Shown: positions 1 through 11,157 of the stretch, one piece after another
Numbering within the stretch: position 1 is the first letter of the stretch
Layout of the letters: every line of letters starts with the position of its first letter
From: Pseudarthrobacter psychrotolerans
GTDB taxonomy: Bacteria > Actinomycetota > Actinomycetes > Actinomycetales > Micrococcaceae
Length of the DNA stretch: 64,000 nt
Assembly: GCF_009911795.1 (NCBI RefSeq)
Contig: NZ_CP047898.1
Location: 4,774,001-4,838,000, forward strand
Reading direction: 5' to 3'
Program-made: the position numbers and the translations under genes
Notes under the pieces: model-generated
Databases searched by the model: none
Seen by the model: the letters and a program-made list of their open reading frames with translations, nothing else
Told to the model about the DNA's origin: nothing

Positions 1-1037
1 ACCACATTTCCGCCGAGGTACTTCCGCTGGGTTTCCGCAGCGGCGACAACGACAGCCGCATCCTTGCAGTGGCCAAGAACCTGGCCAATGAAGGCCGGAA
101 TGTCACCGTGGTTTCGAAGGATCTCCCCATGCGGGTTAAGGCCTCCGCCATGGGACTTACGGCCGACGAATACCGCAACGAGCTCGTGAAGGATTCGGGT
201 TGGACCGGCGTCGCCGAAGTGGAAGCCAGCGAGGACGAAATCTCCACCCTGTACGGCCACGAGCCCGTCTTCATCCCCGCAGCCGCGGAAATGCCGGTCA
301 ACACCGGGCTGGTGATCCTCTCCAACCGGGGCTCAGCCCTGGGCCGGGTGGGCGCCGACAAGCAGGTGCGGCTGGTCAAGGGGGACCGGGACGTGTTCGG
401 GCTCCACGGACGCTCCGCGGAACAGCGGCTGGCCATCGACTTGTTGATGGACCCGGCCGTCGGAATTGTTTCGGTCGGCGGACGGGCCGGCACCGGCAAA
501 TCCGCGCTGGCCCTTTGCGCCGGCCTGGAAGCTGTGCTGGAACGCCGCGAGCACCGCAAGGTGATCGTCTTCCGCCCGCTCTACGCCGTGGGCGGCCAGG
601 AACTCGGCTACCTGCCCGGCTCCGAGTCGGAAAAGATGAACCCCTGGGCCCAGGCGGTCTTTGACACCCTCGGCGCCCTGGTCAGCCAGGAAGTCGTGGA
701 AGAAGTCATGGACCGCGGCATGCTCGAGGTCATGCCGCTGACCCATATCCGCGGCCGCTCGCTGCATGACGCCTTCGTGATCGTCGACGAAGCCCAGTCG
801 CTGGAGAAGAACGTCCTCCTCACCGTGATGAGCCGGATCGGCCAGAACTCCAAGATCGTCCTCACCCACGACATCGCCCAGCGCGACAACCTGCGCGTCG
901 GCCGCCACGACGGTATCGCCGCCGTCGTCGAAACCCTGAAAGGACACCCACTCTTCGGCCACATCACCCTCACCCGCTCCGAAAGGTCACCGATCGCAGC
1001 CCTGGTAACGGAACTCCTGGAGGGCGCCGAAATCTAG
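1..1037 (+). CDS. PhoH-family ATPase with N-terminal PIN domain (5' end outside window)
   Basis: The frame is open from base 3 with no start, so the gene begins upstream of the window. The first residues ([20 protein letters not shown] and the following [12 protein letters not shown] stretch) are the C-terminal half of a PIN-type ribonuclease domain. A PhoH ATPase domain follows, with Walker A GRAGTGKS at about bases 481-504 and Walker B VIVDEAQ near 778-798. The PIN-PhoH fusion is a known actinobacterial family thought to couple ATP hydrolysis to RNA unwinding and cleavage. It is cytoplasmic. The GTG at 69 would delete the PIN core and is not the real start. Family assignment is firm; the substrate is unknown. 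Confidence 0.93.
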   Translation, partial: HISAEVLPLGFRSGDNDSRILAVAKNLANEGRNVTVVSKDLPMRVKASAMGLTADEYRNELVKDSGWTGVAEVEASEDEISTLYGHEPVFIPAAAEMPVNTGLVILSNRGSALGRVGADKQVRLVKGDRDVFGLHGRSAEQRLAIDLLMDPAVGIVSVGGRAGTGKSALALCAGLEAVLERREHRKVIVFRPLYAVGGQELGYLPGSESEKMNPWAQAVFDTLGALVSQEVVEEVMDRGMLEVMPLTHIRGRSLHDAFVIVDEAQSLEKNVLLTVMSRIGQNSKIVLTHDIAQRDNLRVGRHDGIAAVVETLKGHPLFGHITLTRSERSPIAALVTELLEGAEI

Positions 1038-1186
1038 GTTAAGTACGTGAGGGCCGTGGTCCGATTCGTCGGACCACGGCCCGACTGAAGCGCCGGGTCA
1101 GCCTTCCGGCAGCGTGCGTCAGAGGCGACGAAGGAGACAGCACGCAGAGGAAGTGTGACTTGGCGCTCGAACGCAACCCTGAGGAA

Positions 1187-1830
1187 CTACGCCCCGAGGA
1201 ACTTGGACGCTGCTTCGTGGCCCGCGACGTGGAGGGTCCAGTCGGGGCGTTTGAAGGTTGCGGGGGTGAGGCGCACTTTTTGGACTTCCACGGCCTTGCC
1301 GCCCCAGGAGTGCCTGTAGACGCCATTGGGTTCGTAGCCGAGGGCGCGGGACACGCCCAGGGAGGCGGCGTTCCAGGCGGCGGCTTCGGATTCGGCCACT
1401 TCGGCGCCGAGCCAGTCGAACGCGTAGAGCGCGACGGCGGCGCGCATCTCCTTGCCGAGCCCCTGGCCGTGGAGGGACTGCTTGAGCCATGAGCCGGTGC
1501 TGACCGTTTTAAGAGTGGCGAAGTCCCTGGCGCCGATGTCCTGGCAGCCGATGAATTCGTTTTGGTACCAGATGCCCAGGAGCAGGGTCCAGTCCTCGGG
1601 CGTGGCCTGGCCACGGCAGCGCCAGTACCACTGCGCCATGTTGTGCCCCAGAGTTTCCGCTGGCAGTTCCGTCCAGGGGTGCTGAAGGGGTTCCGGCCGG
1701 GTTCGTGGACTCCGCTGGCGGCGGCTGCAACCGCGGCGGGAATGTCGGTGTCGGTTATGGGGCGCAGCACCAGGCGCGGTGTGGTCAGTGTGAGGCCGAA
1801 GAGGGGCCAGATGGAAGTCAGCGCGGTCAT
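1187..1830 (-). CDS. GNAT family N-acetyltransferase (RimJ/RimL type), frameshifted as sequenced
   Basis: The N-terminal part (MTALTSIWPLFGLTLTTPRL...) reads from the ATG at 1830, while the rest (NMAQWYWRCRGQA... to LGA) lies in another frame. Restoring one base at the G run 1676-1679 joins them as ...FSTPWTELPAETLGHNMAQW, the usual sequence of this family. The acetyl-CoA loop is seen as GQGLGKEMRAAV, and NAASLGVSRALGY is the conserved C-terminal motif. The length of 644 bases is one short of a multiple of three plus the lost base, which fits a single deletion. The family acetylates protein N-termini or small amines; the substrate here cannot be read. The loss probably reflects a sequencing error. 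Confidence 0.8.
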
Positions 1831-1902
1831 CAGGGAAGCCTAGCCGACGGCTGGCGGCGGAAGCCTGTCAACCGCCGGTGATGGCCGGAGAAGGAACTAC
1901 GA

Positions 1903-2703
1903 TCAGGCGCGGATATCCCAGCTGATGTGGCGGCGGACGTCCGTAAGGTTCATGGACTCGGCCAGGAACAGGTCATCAAGCATGTATTCGTCCACGGCGA
2001 GGATCCGGATCCAGTGCCCATAATCCGGGGTTGCCGCTTCCAGTGACTGGCTGGCCACGCAGACGCCGGTTTCCAGGTCGATCCGCACGCGGTTGCTGCC
2101 GGGCAGGCAGAGCGAAGCGGCAGGATCCGCGGGACGGTAGGACGCCGAAGGCGTCACGGTTGCTTCCAGCGCCGGCCGGCCATCGTGGTCCACGCGGCTA
2201 ACGGCGTTGACCTCCACGGCGTTGGTCCCCGGGAACTCGATCGGGACGGGGGCGCTCCCGGCGAGTTCCACCGGATCCAGGGCGGCCGAGAAGCGGCCGT
2301 TCCCGAAGCCCGGCTCGCCGTATGCTGCCTCCGGCCGGCGCCTGACTAGGCCGCCGTCGTCGTAAACGGGCGCCACCAGGTGGGGCGGCAACAGCCAGGA
2401 CTTCCGGGTGGCGCTGACGTACAACCCGTCCTTGGAATCGTTGATTCCGGTGGTGCTGTGGAGGACAAGCCGGTCAGCCGTTTCCAGGCGGAGCGCACCG
2501 GGCCGGCGCAGCCAGGCGCGCACCAGGGGAGCGGACGGGTCCGGTACGTCGGTGAACGGTTCATCCCAGTATTCAAAGCGCAATGACTGCCACTTCCAGG
2601 GGGAAGACCGGCAAAGGTTCCGGAACATGGTGCTCAGGTCCGCAGCGTCTGCGCTGCCCTCCGGATCCGGCCGGCGCCTGGTGTCCCATGTCGACATATC
2701 CAC
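1903..2703 (-). CDS. Hypothetical actinobacterial protein, 266 aa
   Basis: This is a full-length frame starting at GTG 2703 (ATG 2697 is an alternative) with no signal peptide, no membrane segment and no catalytic motif that I recognise. It is rich in charged and aromatic residues, for example SSPWKWQSLRFEYWDEPF and VRAWLRRPGALRLET near the N terminus. That opening resembles conserved hypothetical proteins of Arthrobacter with a distant likeness to lipoprotein-sorting beta-barrel folds, but the likeness is from memory of the pattern only. Codon use matches the neighbours. Its start is back to back with the prepilin peptidase gene, so the two share a divergent 53-bp promoter region. Confidence 0.7.
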   Translation of the reverse strand: MDMSTWDTRRRPDPEGSADAADLSTMFRNLCRSSPWKWQSLRFEYWDEPFTDVPDPSAPLVRAWLRRPGALRLETADRLVLHSTTGINDSKDGLYVSATRKSWLLPPHLVAPVYDDGGLVRRRPEAAYGEPGFGNGRFSAALDPVELAGSAPVPIEFPGTNAVEVNAVSRVDHDGRPALEATVTPSASYRPADPAASLCLPGSNRVRIDLETGVCVASQSLEAATPDYGHWIRILAVDEYMLDDLFLAESMNLTDVRRHISWDIRA

Positions 2704-2756
2704 AGTTTACGCGTGGGCTCTGCGGAGCGGCGCACGAATCCAGTAGCATCCGAGGG

Positions 2757-3314
2757 GTGATCCGACGACTCGATGGACTGTGGGATGCCACCCCGCTGGC
2801 GTTCTGGCTGGTGCTGGCCGCATGTGCGTACTTTTTTGTGATGGCAGTCCGCCTGACGGTCATTGATGTACGCCATCATCTGCTGCCCAACCGGATTGTC
2901 TTCCCCTCGTACGGTGTGGCCGGGGTCCTGTTGCTGGCGGCGGCCCTGGTGCACGTGATTGCCGGTCCTGCCGCGGTCCTGGGGTCACCTGACGGGGCTG
3001 CCGAGCTCCTGGGGATCCCGGCGCTGCGTATCCTGGCCGGCGGAGCGGTTCTGTGGGCCTTCTATTTTGTCCTGCGGATGGTTTACCCGCCCGGCATGGG
3101 CTTTGGCGACGTGAAGCTGGCCGGTGTCCTGGGGATGTACCTTGGCTACCTCGGCTGGGGGCACGTCTTCGCGGGGACCTTCGCGGCTTTCCTGCTGGGT
3201 GGCCTCTGGTCCTTGGCGCTGCTGGGGGCCCGCCGCGGCACCCTGAAGTCCTCCATCCCGTTCGGCCCGTTTATGCTCGCCGGTGCCGCTGCCGCGATGC
3301 TGCTGCCGGCTTAG
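2757..3314 (+). CDS. Prepilin peptidase, A24 family, catalytic domain only
   Basis: The protein of 185 residues is an aspartic membrane protease that removes leader peptides of type IV pilin-like proteins. The two catalytic aspartates sit in VIDVRHHLLPNRIV (about residue 40) and in the GMGFGDVKL motif (GxGD). Several hydrophobic helices surround them, and the N-terminal methyltransferase domain of larger PilD enzymes is absent, as in the CpaA/TadV subfamily. I chose the GTG at 2757 because an upstream extension to 2583 would run through the divergent gene and has no hydrophobic start. No pilin or Tad genes are nearby, so the substrate must be encoded elsewhere. Confidence 0.87.
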   Translation: MIRRLDGLWDATPLAFWLVLAACAYFFVMAVRLTVIDVRHHLLPNRIVFPSYGVAGVLLLAAALVHVIAGPAAVLGSPDGAAELLGIPALRILAGGAVLWAFYFVLRMVYPPGMGFGDVKLAGVLGMYLGYLGWGHVFAGTFAAFLLGGLWSLALLGARRGTLKSSIPFGPFMLAGAAAAMLLPA

Positions 3315-3326
3315 CCCAGCGCGAGA

Positions 3327-3340
3327 GGACACTTGTGTCC
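3327..3340 (+). terminator. Small GGACAC/GTGTCC hairpin after prepilin peptidase
   Basis: A perfect 6-bp inverted repeat (GGACAC-TT-GTGTCC) lies 13 bp after the prepilin peptidase stop codon. The stem is short and there is no T tract, so this is at best a weak terminator. Confidence 0.3.
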
Positions 3341-3360
3341 CCGGGTTGAGGGGTTCCACC

Positions 3361-3405
3361 AAAAAAGCAGGGGCGCCGCAACCCCCAAGATTGCGGCGCC
3401 CCTGC
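3361..3405 (-). terminator. Rho-independent terminator of the MFS exporter gene
   Basis: A perfect 15-bp inverted repeat (3367-3381 with 3391-3405, loop of nine bases) is followed on the minus strand by six T residues (3366-3361). It lies about 50 bp after the exporter stop codon. This is the only terminator in the window with a classical stem plus U tract. Confidence 0.9.
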
Positions 3406-3456
3406 AGGCTTATGCTGCGGCTTGAGCCGCTGCGGCGGACAGCCGCACGACGGCGG

Positions 3457-5797
<2,341 letters not shown>

Positions 5798-5814
<17 letters not shown>

Positions 5815-5852
5815 GGAGTAAAGTTTTGCACTAAATCATCAATAGTGCAAAA
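5798..5852. promoter_or_regulatory. Candidate TetR operator: three TTTGCACTA half-sites
   Basis: TTTTGCACTA (5824-5833) and its exact complement TAGTGCAAAA (5843-5852) form a 10-bp inverted repeat with a 9-base spacer. A third half-site in direct orientation lies at 5798-5806, inside the first codons of the tetR gene. The sites overlap the likely promoter of the tetR-exporter operon. Arm length and spacing fit a TetR dimer site. Confidence 0.75.
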
Positions 5853-5872
5853 AGAATGCAGTCGCAACGAAC

Positions 5873-5916
5873 GACGGCGGCCGGCGCCTTCCGTGGGGAA
5901 GGTGCCGGCCGCCGTC
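5873..5916 (-). terminator. 20-bp hairpin downstream of fumC
   Basis: Arms 5873-5892 and 5897-5916 pair at 19 of 20 positions with the remaining pair a G-U wobble, and a GTGG loop. It starts 33 bp after the fumarase stop codon on the minus strand. There is no immediate T tract, although TTCTTTTTG occurs about 20 bases later. Confidence 0.7.
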
Positions 5917-5948
5917 GAACGTTGGCGCTGAGTGCCTTGGTGCTGGGG

Positions 5949-7370
5949 CTAGGCCTTGTGCGGCGGGCGCGTCATGGACATAACGTCCAGCGCGGTGTCC
6001 AGTTGCTCTTCGGTGACCTCGCCGCGTTCCAGGAATCCCATGGCGACGACGGTCTCACGGATGGTGAGGCCCTCGGCCACGGCCTTCTTGGCGATCTTTG
6101 CCGCGTTTTCGTAACCGATGTACTTGTTCAGCGGCGTCACGATCGAGGGCGAGGCCTCGGCGAGGAAGCGGGCGCGTTCCACGTTGGCGGTGATGCCGTC
6201 GATCATCTTGTCCGCCATGACCCGGCTGGTGTTGGCCAGCAGGCGGATGGACTCGAGCAGGTTGGCGGCCATTACGGGGATGCCGACGTTGAGCTCGAAG
6301 GCGCCGTTGGTGCCGGACCAGGCGATGGCGGTGTCGTTGCCGATGACCTGGGCGCAGACCATGATGGACGCTTCGCAGATGACGGGGTTGACCTTGCCCG
6401 GCATGATCGATGAGCCGGGCTGCAGGTCCGGGATGGCGATTTCGCCGAGGCCGGTGTTGGGTCCGGAGCCCATCCAGCGGAGGTCGTTGTTGATCTTCAT
6501 AAAGGAGATCGCGATGTTGCGCAGCTGGCTGGAGCCTTCGATGAGGCCGTCGCGGTTGGCCTGGGCCTCGAAGTGGTCGCGGGCTTCGGTCAGCGGCAGG
6601 CCGGTGTCCGTGGCGAGCAGTTCGATGACACGCTCGGGGAAGCCAGCCGGGGTGTTGATGCCGGTGCCCACGGCGGTGCCGCCGAGCGGAACTTCGGCGA
6701 CGCGGGGGAGGGCGGCGTTGATGCGCTCGATGCCGTAGCGGACCTGGGCTGCGTAGCCGCCGAACTCCTGGCCCAGCGTCACCGGGGTGGCGTCCATGAG
6801 GTGGGTGCGGCCGGACTTGACGACGTCCTTGAACTCCACGGCCTTGCGCTCCAGCGACCCGGCCAGGTAGCCGAGGGCCGGGATGAGGTCGTTGATCAGG
6901 GCCGACGTGGCGGCAACGTGGACCGAGGTGGGGAAAACATCGTTGGAGGACTGCGAGGCGTTGACGTGGTCGTTCGGGTGGACAACTTTGTCACTGCCGG
7001 CGGCCTTGAGGGCGCGCGTGGCCAGCTCGGCGATGACCTCGTTCATGTTCATGTTCGAGGACGTGCCGGAGCCGGTCTGGAAAACGTCGATGGGGAAGTC
7101 GCCGTCGTACTCACCGGCAGCTACCTCATCGGCAGCCGCTGCAATCGCCTTGGCCAGCTCGCCGTCGAGCACCCCAAGTTCTGCGTTGGCCTGGGCGGCC
7201 GCCTTCTTGACCCGGGCGAGCGCCTCGATGTGCGCGCGTTCGAGGGTCTTGCCGGAGATGGGGAAGTTTTCAACTGCACGCTGCGTCTGTGCACGGTACA
7301 GGGCGTTCACGGGGACGCGGACTTCGCCCATCGTGTCGTGTTCAATGCGGAATTCTTCAGTGGAAGTCAT
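5949..7370 (-). CDS. fumC: Class II fumarate hydratase
   Basis: The 473-residue enzyme interconverts fumarate and malate in the citric acid cycle and needs no iron-sulfur cluster. The family signature [11 protein letters not shown], the substrate motif [14 protein letters not shown] and [18 protein letters not shown] are all present and in order. Length matches bacterial FumC (about 465-475). The start ATG at 7370 gives the usual N terminus [17 protein letters not shown]. It is a single-gene unit transcribed towards the TetR operon, with a strong hairpin between them. Aspartase is related, but the motif set here is that of fumarase. Confidence 0.96.
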   Translation of the reverse strand: MTSTEEFRIEHDTMGEVRVPVNALYRAQTQRAVENFPISGKTLERAHIEALARVKKAAAQANAELGVLDGELAKAIAAAADEVAAGEYDGDFPIDVFQTGSGTSSNMNMNEVIAELATRALKAAGSDKVVHPNDHVNASQSSNDVFPTSVHVAATSALINDLIPALGYLAGSLERKAVEFKDVVKSGRTHLMDATPVTLGQEFGGYAAQVRYGIERINAALPRVAEVPLGGTAVGTGINTPAGFPERVIELLATDTGLPLTEARDHFEAQANRDGLIEGSSQLRNIAISFMKINNDLRWMGSGPNTGLGEIAIPDLQPGSSIMPGKVNPVICEASIMVCAQVIGNDTAIAWSGTNGAFELNVGIPVMAANLLESIRLLANTSRVMADKMIDGITANVERARFLAEASPSIVTPLNKYIGYENAAKIAKKAVAEGLTIRETVVAMGFLERGEVTEEQLDTALDVMSMTRPPHKA

Positions 7371-7446
7371 GGGGCTAGCTTAGGGCGATCGGGGGCCCGG
7401 ACTAAAACCGTGAACCGCATGCTACGGGCATTGATTCGGGCAGCGC

Positions 7447-8061
7447 CTAGACGTCGCCGATCCCGGAAACTACGTTGGCGCGGCCTTCGGCGAGGCTGTA
7501 GGAGAGGCCGATCACCGCGGCGCGGCCGTTCTCGATTGCGGTGGAAATCACACGGGAGCTGTCCACCAGGCGCTGGGACGTCTGCTTGACGTGCTCCACC
7601 ACCATGTCGTTGATCTCGTGCTCGCCGTTCCGCATGGACGTCAGGACCGAGGGCGTGATGCGCTCCACGAGGTCCCGCATAAAGCCGACCGGCATGTTGC
7701 CCGTGTCCACTGCGGATTTGGTGGCACTGACGGCGCCGCAGCTGTCATGCCCCAGCACCACGATCAGCGGCACCCCCAGCACGCTGATGCTGTATTCGAG
7801 GGAGCCCAGCACGGCGTCGTCAATCACCTGGCCGGCGGTGCGCACCACAAAGGCGTCCCCGAGGCCGAGGTCAAAGATAATCTCCGCGGCGAGCCTGGAG
7901 TCCGAGCAACCGAAGATCACCGCGAACGGGTGCTGGTTTTCCACGAGCGAGGACCGGCGGGACGCATCCTGGTTCGGGTGCGACGATTCGCCGGCAACGA
8001 AGCGTTCGTTGCCTTCGCGCATGCGGCGCCAGGCAAGGGCGGGGGTCAGGTAGGTAGCCAC
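7447..8061 (-). CDS. Beta-class carbonic anhydrase
   Basis: The 204-residue zinc enzyme hydrates carbon dioxide to bicarbonate in the cytoplasm. Zinc ligands and catalytic dyad are seen in FGCSDSRL (Cys, Asp, Arg) and GHDSCGA (His, Cys), spaced as in beta-class enzymes. The N-terminal WRRMREGNERFVAG is typical of actinobacterial members. The start is GTG at 8061, and the stop of the DUF4245 gene upstream overlaps its first 16 bases, so the two are co-transcribed and may be translationally coupled. Confidence 0.93.
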   Translation of the reverse strand: MATYLTPALAWRRMREGNERFVAGESSHPNQDASRRSSLVENQHPFAVIFGCSDSRLAAEIIFDLGLGDAFVVRTAGQVIDDAVLGSLEYSISVLGVPLIVVLGHDSCGAVSATKSAVDTGNMPVGFMRDLVERITPSVLTSMRNGEHEINDMVVEHVKQTSQRLVDSSRVISTAIENGRAAVIGLSYSLAEGRANVVSGIGDV

Positions 8062-8750
8062 GGGCTTACTTTACGGGCGGGGCTGGCTGACGGTGAAACT
8101 GTGACGGCCGGATTGGCCTCCATGGACTTCACGACGGCGGCGCCCAGTTCGGCGAATTCGTCCAGCTGTGCGCTTCCGGTCAGGACAACGGTGGTTCCGC
8201 GGTAGTTCAGCACCATGCTCTTCTCGCCTTTGCCGGTGTCACGGAGCACCCACTCCTGTCCGCCGGCTGTTCGCGTTCCTGTTACGGGCGCGCTCTTGGT
8301 CTGCTGGACGAGCCAGGTGGGGTTGGGCTGGCGGGTCTGGACCAGGCCGATGAAGGACTCGTTCGGGGTCAGGTAGCCAACTTCCCAGGTGGGAACGCCG
8401 CTGCCGCTGCCCGACTCCCATCGTGCGTAGTTGGACGTGAACGTGTTGCCGGTGTCCGGTGTTGCGGGTGTGAATCCCGCCACATCCGAGGCGTTCCGGG
8501 CCACGGCGCTGACGTCAATGTCCGGGCGGAATCCGTCACTCTTGGGGAGGGGATTCATCAGGATGATGGGCAGGAAAGCGGCGATGCTGACCACCAGGGC
8601 AACGATCATGCCGATCACGGAGGCATTGGCGCGCTTCGCCGCTGCGGCCGGGATCACTGGGCGGACGGGGGCTTGTTCAGCCGTCCCGTCGCCGTTGCCT
8701 TTAGCTCCTGAGTCGGAGGGGTCGGTCCCGGGGCTGGTCTTTTCCTGCAT
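8046..8750 (-). CDS. DUF4245 family membrane-anchored protein
   Basis: About 234 residues with a disordered N terminus, one membrane helix (VIGMIVALVVSIAAFLPIIL, about residues 45-64) and an extracytoplasmic domain with TPNESFIGLVQT and WVLRDTGKGEKSMVLNYRG, the features of DUF4245. I chose the ATG at 8750 because AGAGGGG lies eight bases upstream; the frame is open to 8819. The function of the family is not known, but the gene sits beside glpX in many actinobacteria, as it does here. Confidence 0.8.
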   Translation of the reverse strand: MQEKTSPGTDPSDSGAKGNGDGTAEQAPVRPVIPAAAAKRANASVIGMIVALVVSIAAFLPIILMNPLPKSDGFRPDIDVSAVARNASDVAGFTPATPDTGNTFTSNYARWESGSGSGVPTWEVGYLTPNESFIGLVQTRQPNPTWLVQQTKSAPVTGTRTAGGQEWVLRDTGKGEKSMVLNYRGTTVVLTGSAQLDEFAELGAAVVKSMEANPAVTVSPSASPARKVSPWLPT

Positions 8751-8954
8751 TTCACTCACCCCTCTATAGTCGCCCATGTTCAGGCGCAACTCACAGTCGG
8801 GGGATTGCCGGGGGCTCAAGGCCCATGTTGCAGGACTGCGTCATGCCACGCCCCCGAGGCGCCGCCACGACTATGATCAGTACCAGAGGAATCACCGCAC
8901 CGGCTGAATCCGGCTGAGCGGGTCCAATGATCGCCACTCGAAGAAGAGGTTCAC

Positions 8955-9991
8955 GTGTCACCAGCGCCTATGACCCAGCAGTACTCCACGATTTCCCCCT
9001 CCCTGGCCGTGGGCATCGACGAGCCAGACCGCAACCTCGCCCTCGAGCTTGTCCGCGTCACTGAGGCCGCGGCCATCGCCGGCGGCCACTGGGTTGGCTT
9101 CGGCGACAAGAACAAGGCCGACGGCGCGGCCGTTGACGCCATGCGCTCCTTCCTCCACACGGTCCACTTCAACGGCGTTGTGGTCATCGGCGAAGGCGAA
9201 AAAGACGAAGCCCCCATGCTGTTCAACGGCGAACATGTTGGCGACGGCACCGGCCCCGAGTGCGACGTTGCCGTGGACCCGATCGACGGCACCCGCCTGG
9301 CTGCCCTCGGCATCAACAACGCCCTGGCAGTCCTCGCCGTGGCTGAGCGCGGCTCCATGTTCGATCCGTCCGCTGTGTTCTACATGGAGAAGCTCGTCAC
9401 GGGCCCGGAAGCCGCCGACATGGTGGACCTCCGCCTGCCGGTCAAGCAGAACCTGCACCTGATCGCCAAGGCGAAGGGTGTGAAGGTCAATCAGCTCAAC
9501 GTCATGATCCTTGACCGCGACCGCCACCGCCCCTGGTCGAAGAGATCCGCGAAGCCGGCGCACGCACCAAGTTCATCATGGACGGCGACGTTGCCGGCGC
9601 GATTGCCGCTGCCCGCTCCGGCACCGGCGTTGACGCCCTCATGGGTATCGGCGGCACGCCGGAAGGCATCGTTGCTGCCTGCGCCATCAAGTCCCTCGGC
9701 GGCGTCATCCAGGGCCGGCTCTGGCCCACGAGCGACGACGAGAAGCAGAAGGCCATCGACGCCGGCCACGACCTGGACCGCGTGCTGTCCACCAACGACC
9801 TCGTGTCCAGCGACAACTGCTACTTCGCGGCCACCGGCATCACCGACGGCGACCTCCTTCGGGGCGTCCGCTACTCCAAGGACAAAGTCCTGACCCAGTC
9901 CATCGTGATGCGTTCCAAGTCCGGCACCATCCGCTTTGTTGACGGCGAGCACCAGGCCAGCAAGTGGGAAGGCTACGCCCGCAAGAACTAG
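8955..9991 (+). CDS. glpX: Class II fructose-1,6-bisphosphatase, frameshifted as sequenced
   Basis: The enzyme removes the 1-phosphate of fructose 1,6-bisphosphate in gluconeogenesis. The metal-binding motifs [11 protein letters not shown] and DPIDGTRLA are near residues 75-115, and [11 protein letters not shown] follows in the second part. The reading frame breaks at the C run 9530-9533: restoring one C gives [20 protein letters not shown], the expected family sequence. The span of 1037 bases is one short of 346 codons, as a single loss predicts. Start is GTG 8955 with AGAGG upstream; ATG 8970 is possible. This is a central metabolic gene, so a sequencing error is more likely than inactivation. 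Confidence 0.92.
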
Positions 9992-10025
9992 CAGGTTCTT
10001 CACCCGCGTACCCCTGCGTACCCTG

Positions 10026-10086
10026 CGCGAACTGGCAGCTAATGACCTCAAATCCTTGATTTGACGTCATCAGCTGCCAGTTCGCG
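10026..10086. repeat. Long hairpin repeat, upstream copy flanking DUF559 gene
   Basis: Arms 10026-10054 and 10058-10086 are complementary at 27 of 29 positions around a 3-base loop. The outer part reads CGCGAACTGGCAGCT. The same outer arm recurs at the other end of the following gene (11084-11140). The hairpin lies 34 bp after glpX and may also terminate it. Confidence 0.85.
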
Positions 10087-10144
10087 TTTCAGCAGGTATC
10101 CCAGCCTGTGGATAACGAAAACCGCAGGCCGAATTCGGTCCACA

Positions 10145-11098
10145 ATGGAGCATGTCCCGGACGCCCATGCCTCCTCAGCTCCGGCACGGATCATTCCTTT
10201 TGCCGATGCAGAGGCCCTGGGCCTCACCCGGAGACAGCTGAGCCGGGAGGGCTTATTCACGCCCTCCCGGGGCATCAGGCTGCCGCTGGGGAGCACGGGA
10301 AGCGTCGCAGAAAACATCCGCGCCTACAGCCGCCTTGACCCCAGTTGCGTCCTGACGCACTCCACCAGCGCGCGAATTTGTGGAGTATGCCTGCCGGCTT
10401 GGCTGGAGTAGGACTGGAGGATCCACATAGCCCGTCCTGCAGACGGCTGCAAGCCGCGCCGGAGGAACGTTGTGGGTCACCAGTTGTCGTTCAAGCCCGG
10501 TGAGGTCATATCCCTCGACGGCCTCCGGCTCACGTCGCCTGCCCGTACCTGGCTCGACCTGGCCACCTTGCTGGACCTCAACGACCTTGTCGCGGCCGGT
10601 GACTCCATTGTCGTCAGCCATGGAGATGACTTCCCGATGCCAGGGAAGCCGCTGGCAACTGTTGCCGACCTGAGGCACATGGTGGGTCAGCATCCGGGAA
10701 TGCGTGGGGTGAAAACGGCGCAGTTAGCCTTGGATCTGATCACGGTTGGGGCGGACTCGGCACCCGAAAGCCTGATGCGGCTGGCCCTGGTAGAGGCGGG
10801 ACTTCCCGAACCGACCTTGAATATTGTGCTCCGCAACGGGCTGGGCCCGGTAGTCTGGCCCGACGCTGCCTATCCGGACTATCGGATCGCGCAGCAATAT
10901 GACGGCGAGCACCATGGCGATCCTGACCAGTACCGCCGCGATATCAAGCGGCAGCGCCTGACTGAAAGTCTGGGCTGGAGGGAAATCCGTGTCAAGAAGA
11001 GTGACCTGGAGGGGGACCGGCCCTTCGTCGTCGAAAAGGTGCGGGCGGTCCTGAGCGGTTCGTCGTGCCGGACCGGGTGGGAACGAACTGGCAGCTGA
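10145..11098 (+). pseudogene. DUF559 (Vsr-like nuclease fold) protein with in-frame stop
   Basis: The N-terminal part (RIIPFADAEALGLTRRQLSREG, a winged-helix start as in AbiEi-type proteins) and the C-terminal DUF559 domain (PDAAYPDYRIAQQYDGEHHG, then RRDIKRQRLTESLGWREIRV) lie in one frame, interrupted only by TAG at 10409-10411. The context LPAWLE-stop-DWRIHIARP suggests a CAG to TAG change. DUF559 belongs to the endonuclease-like superfamily that includes Vsr; YDGEHH carries plausible catalytic residues. The stop codon of the gene lies inside the downstream hairpin repeat. The ATG at 10145 is the chosen start. Function is not established: a toxin-antitoxin or a repeat-associated nuclease is possible. 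Confidence 0.72.
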
Positions 11099-11140
11099 TG
11101 ACGCCAAACAGCAAATTTGAGGGTGATATCTGCCAGTTCG
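11084..11140. repeat. Hairpin repeat, downstream copy flanking DUF559 gene
   Basis: CGAACTGGCAG (11084-11094) and its exact complement (11130-11140) form an 11-bp stem, with weaker pairing further in. The first arm plus TGATGACG matches the upstream hairpin at 10026-10086. The DUF559 stop codon is within the left arm region, so coding sequence and repeat overlap. Confidence 0.8.
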
Positions 11141-11157
11141 CGCGGGGGTGCGGGGGC

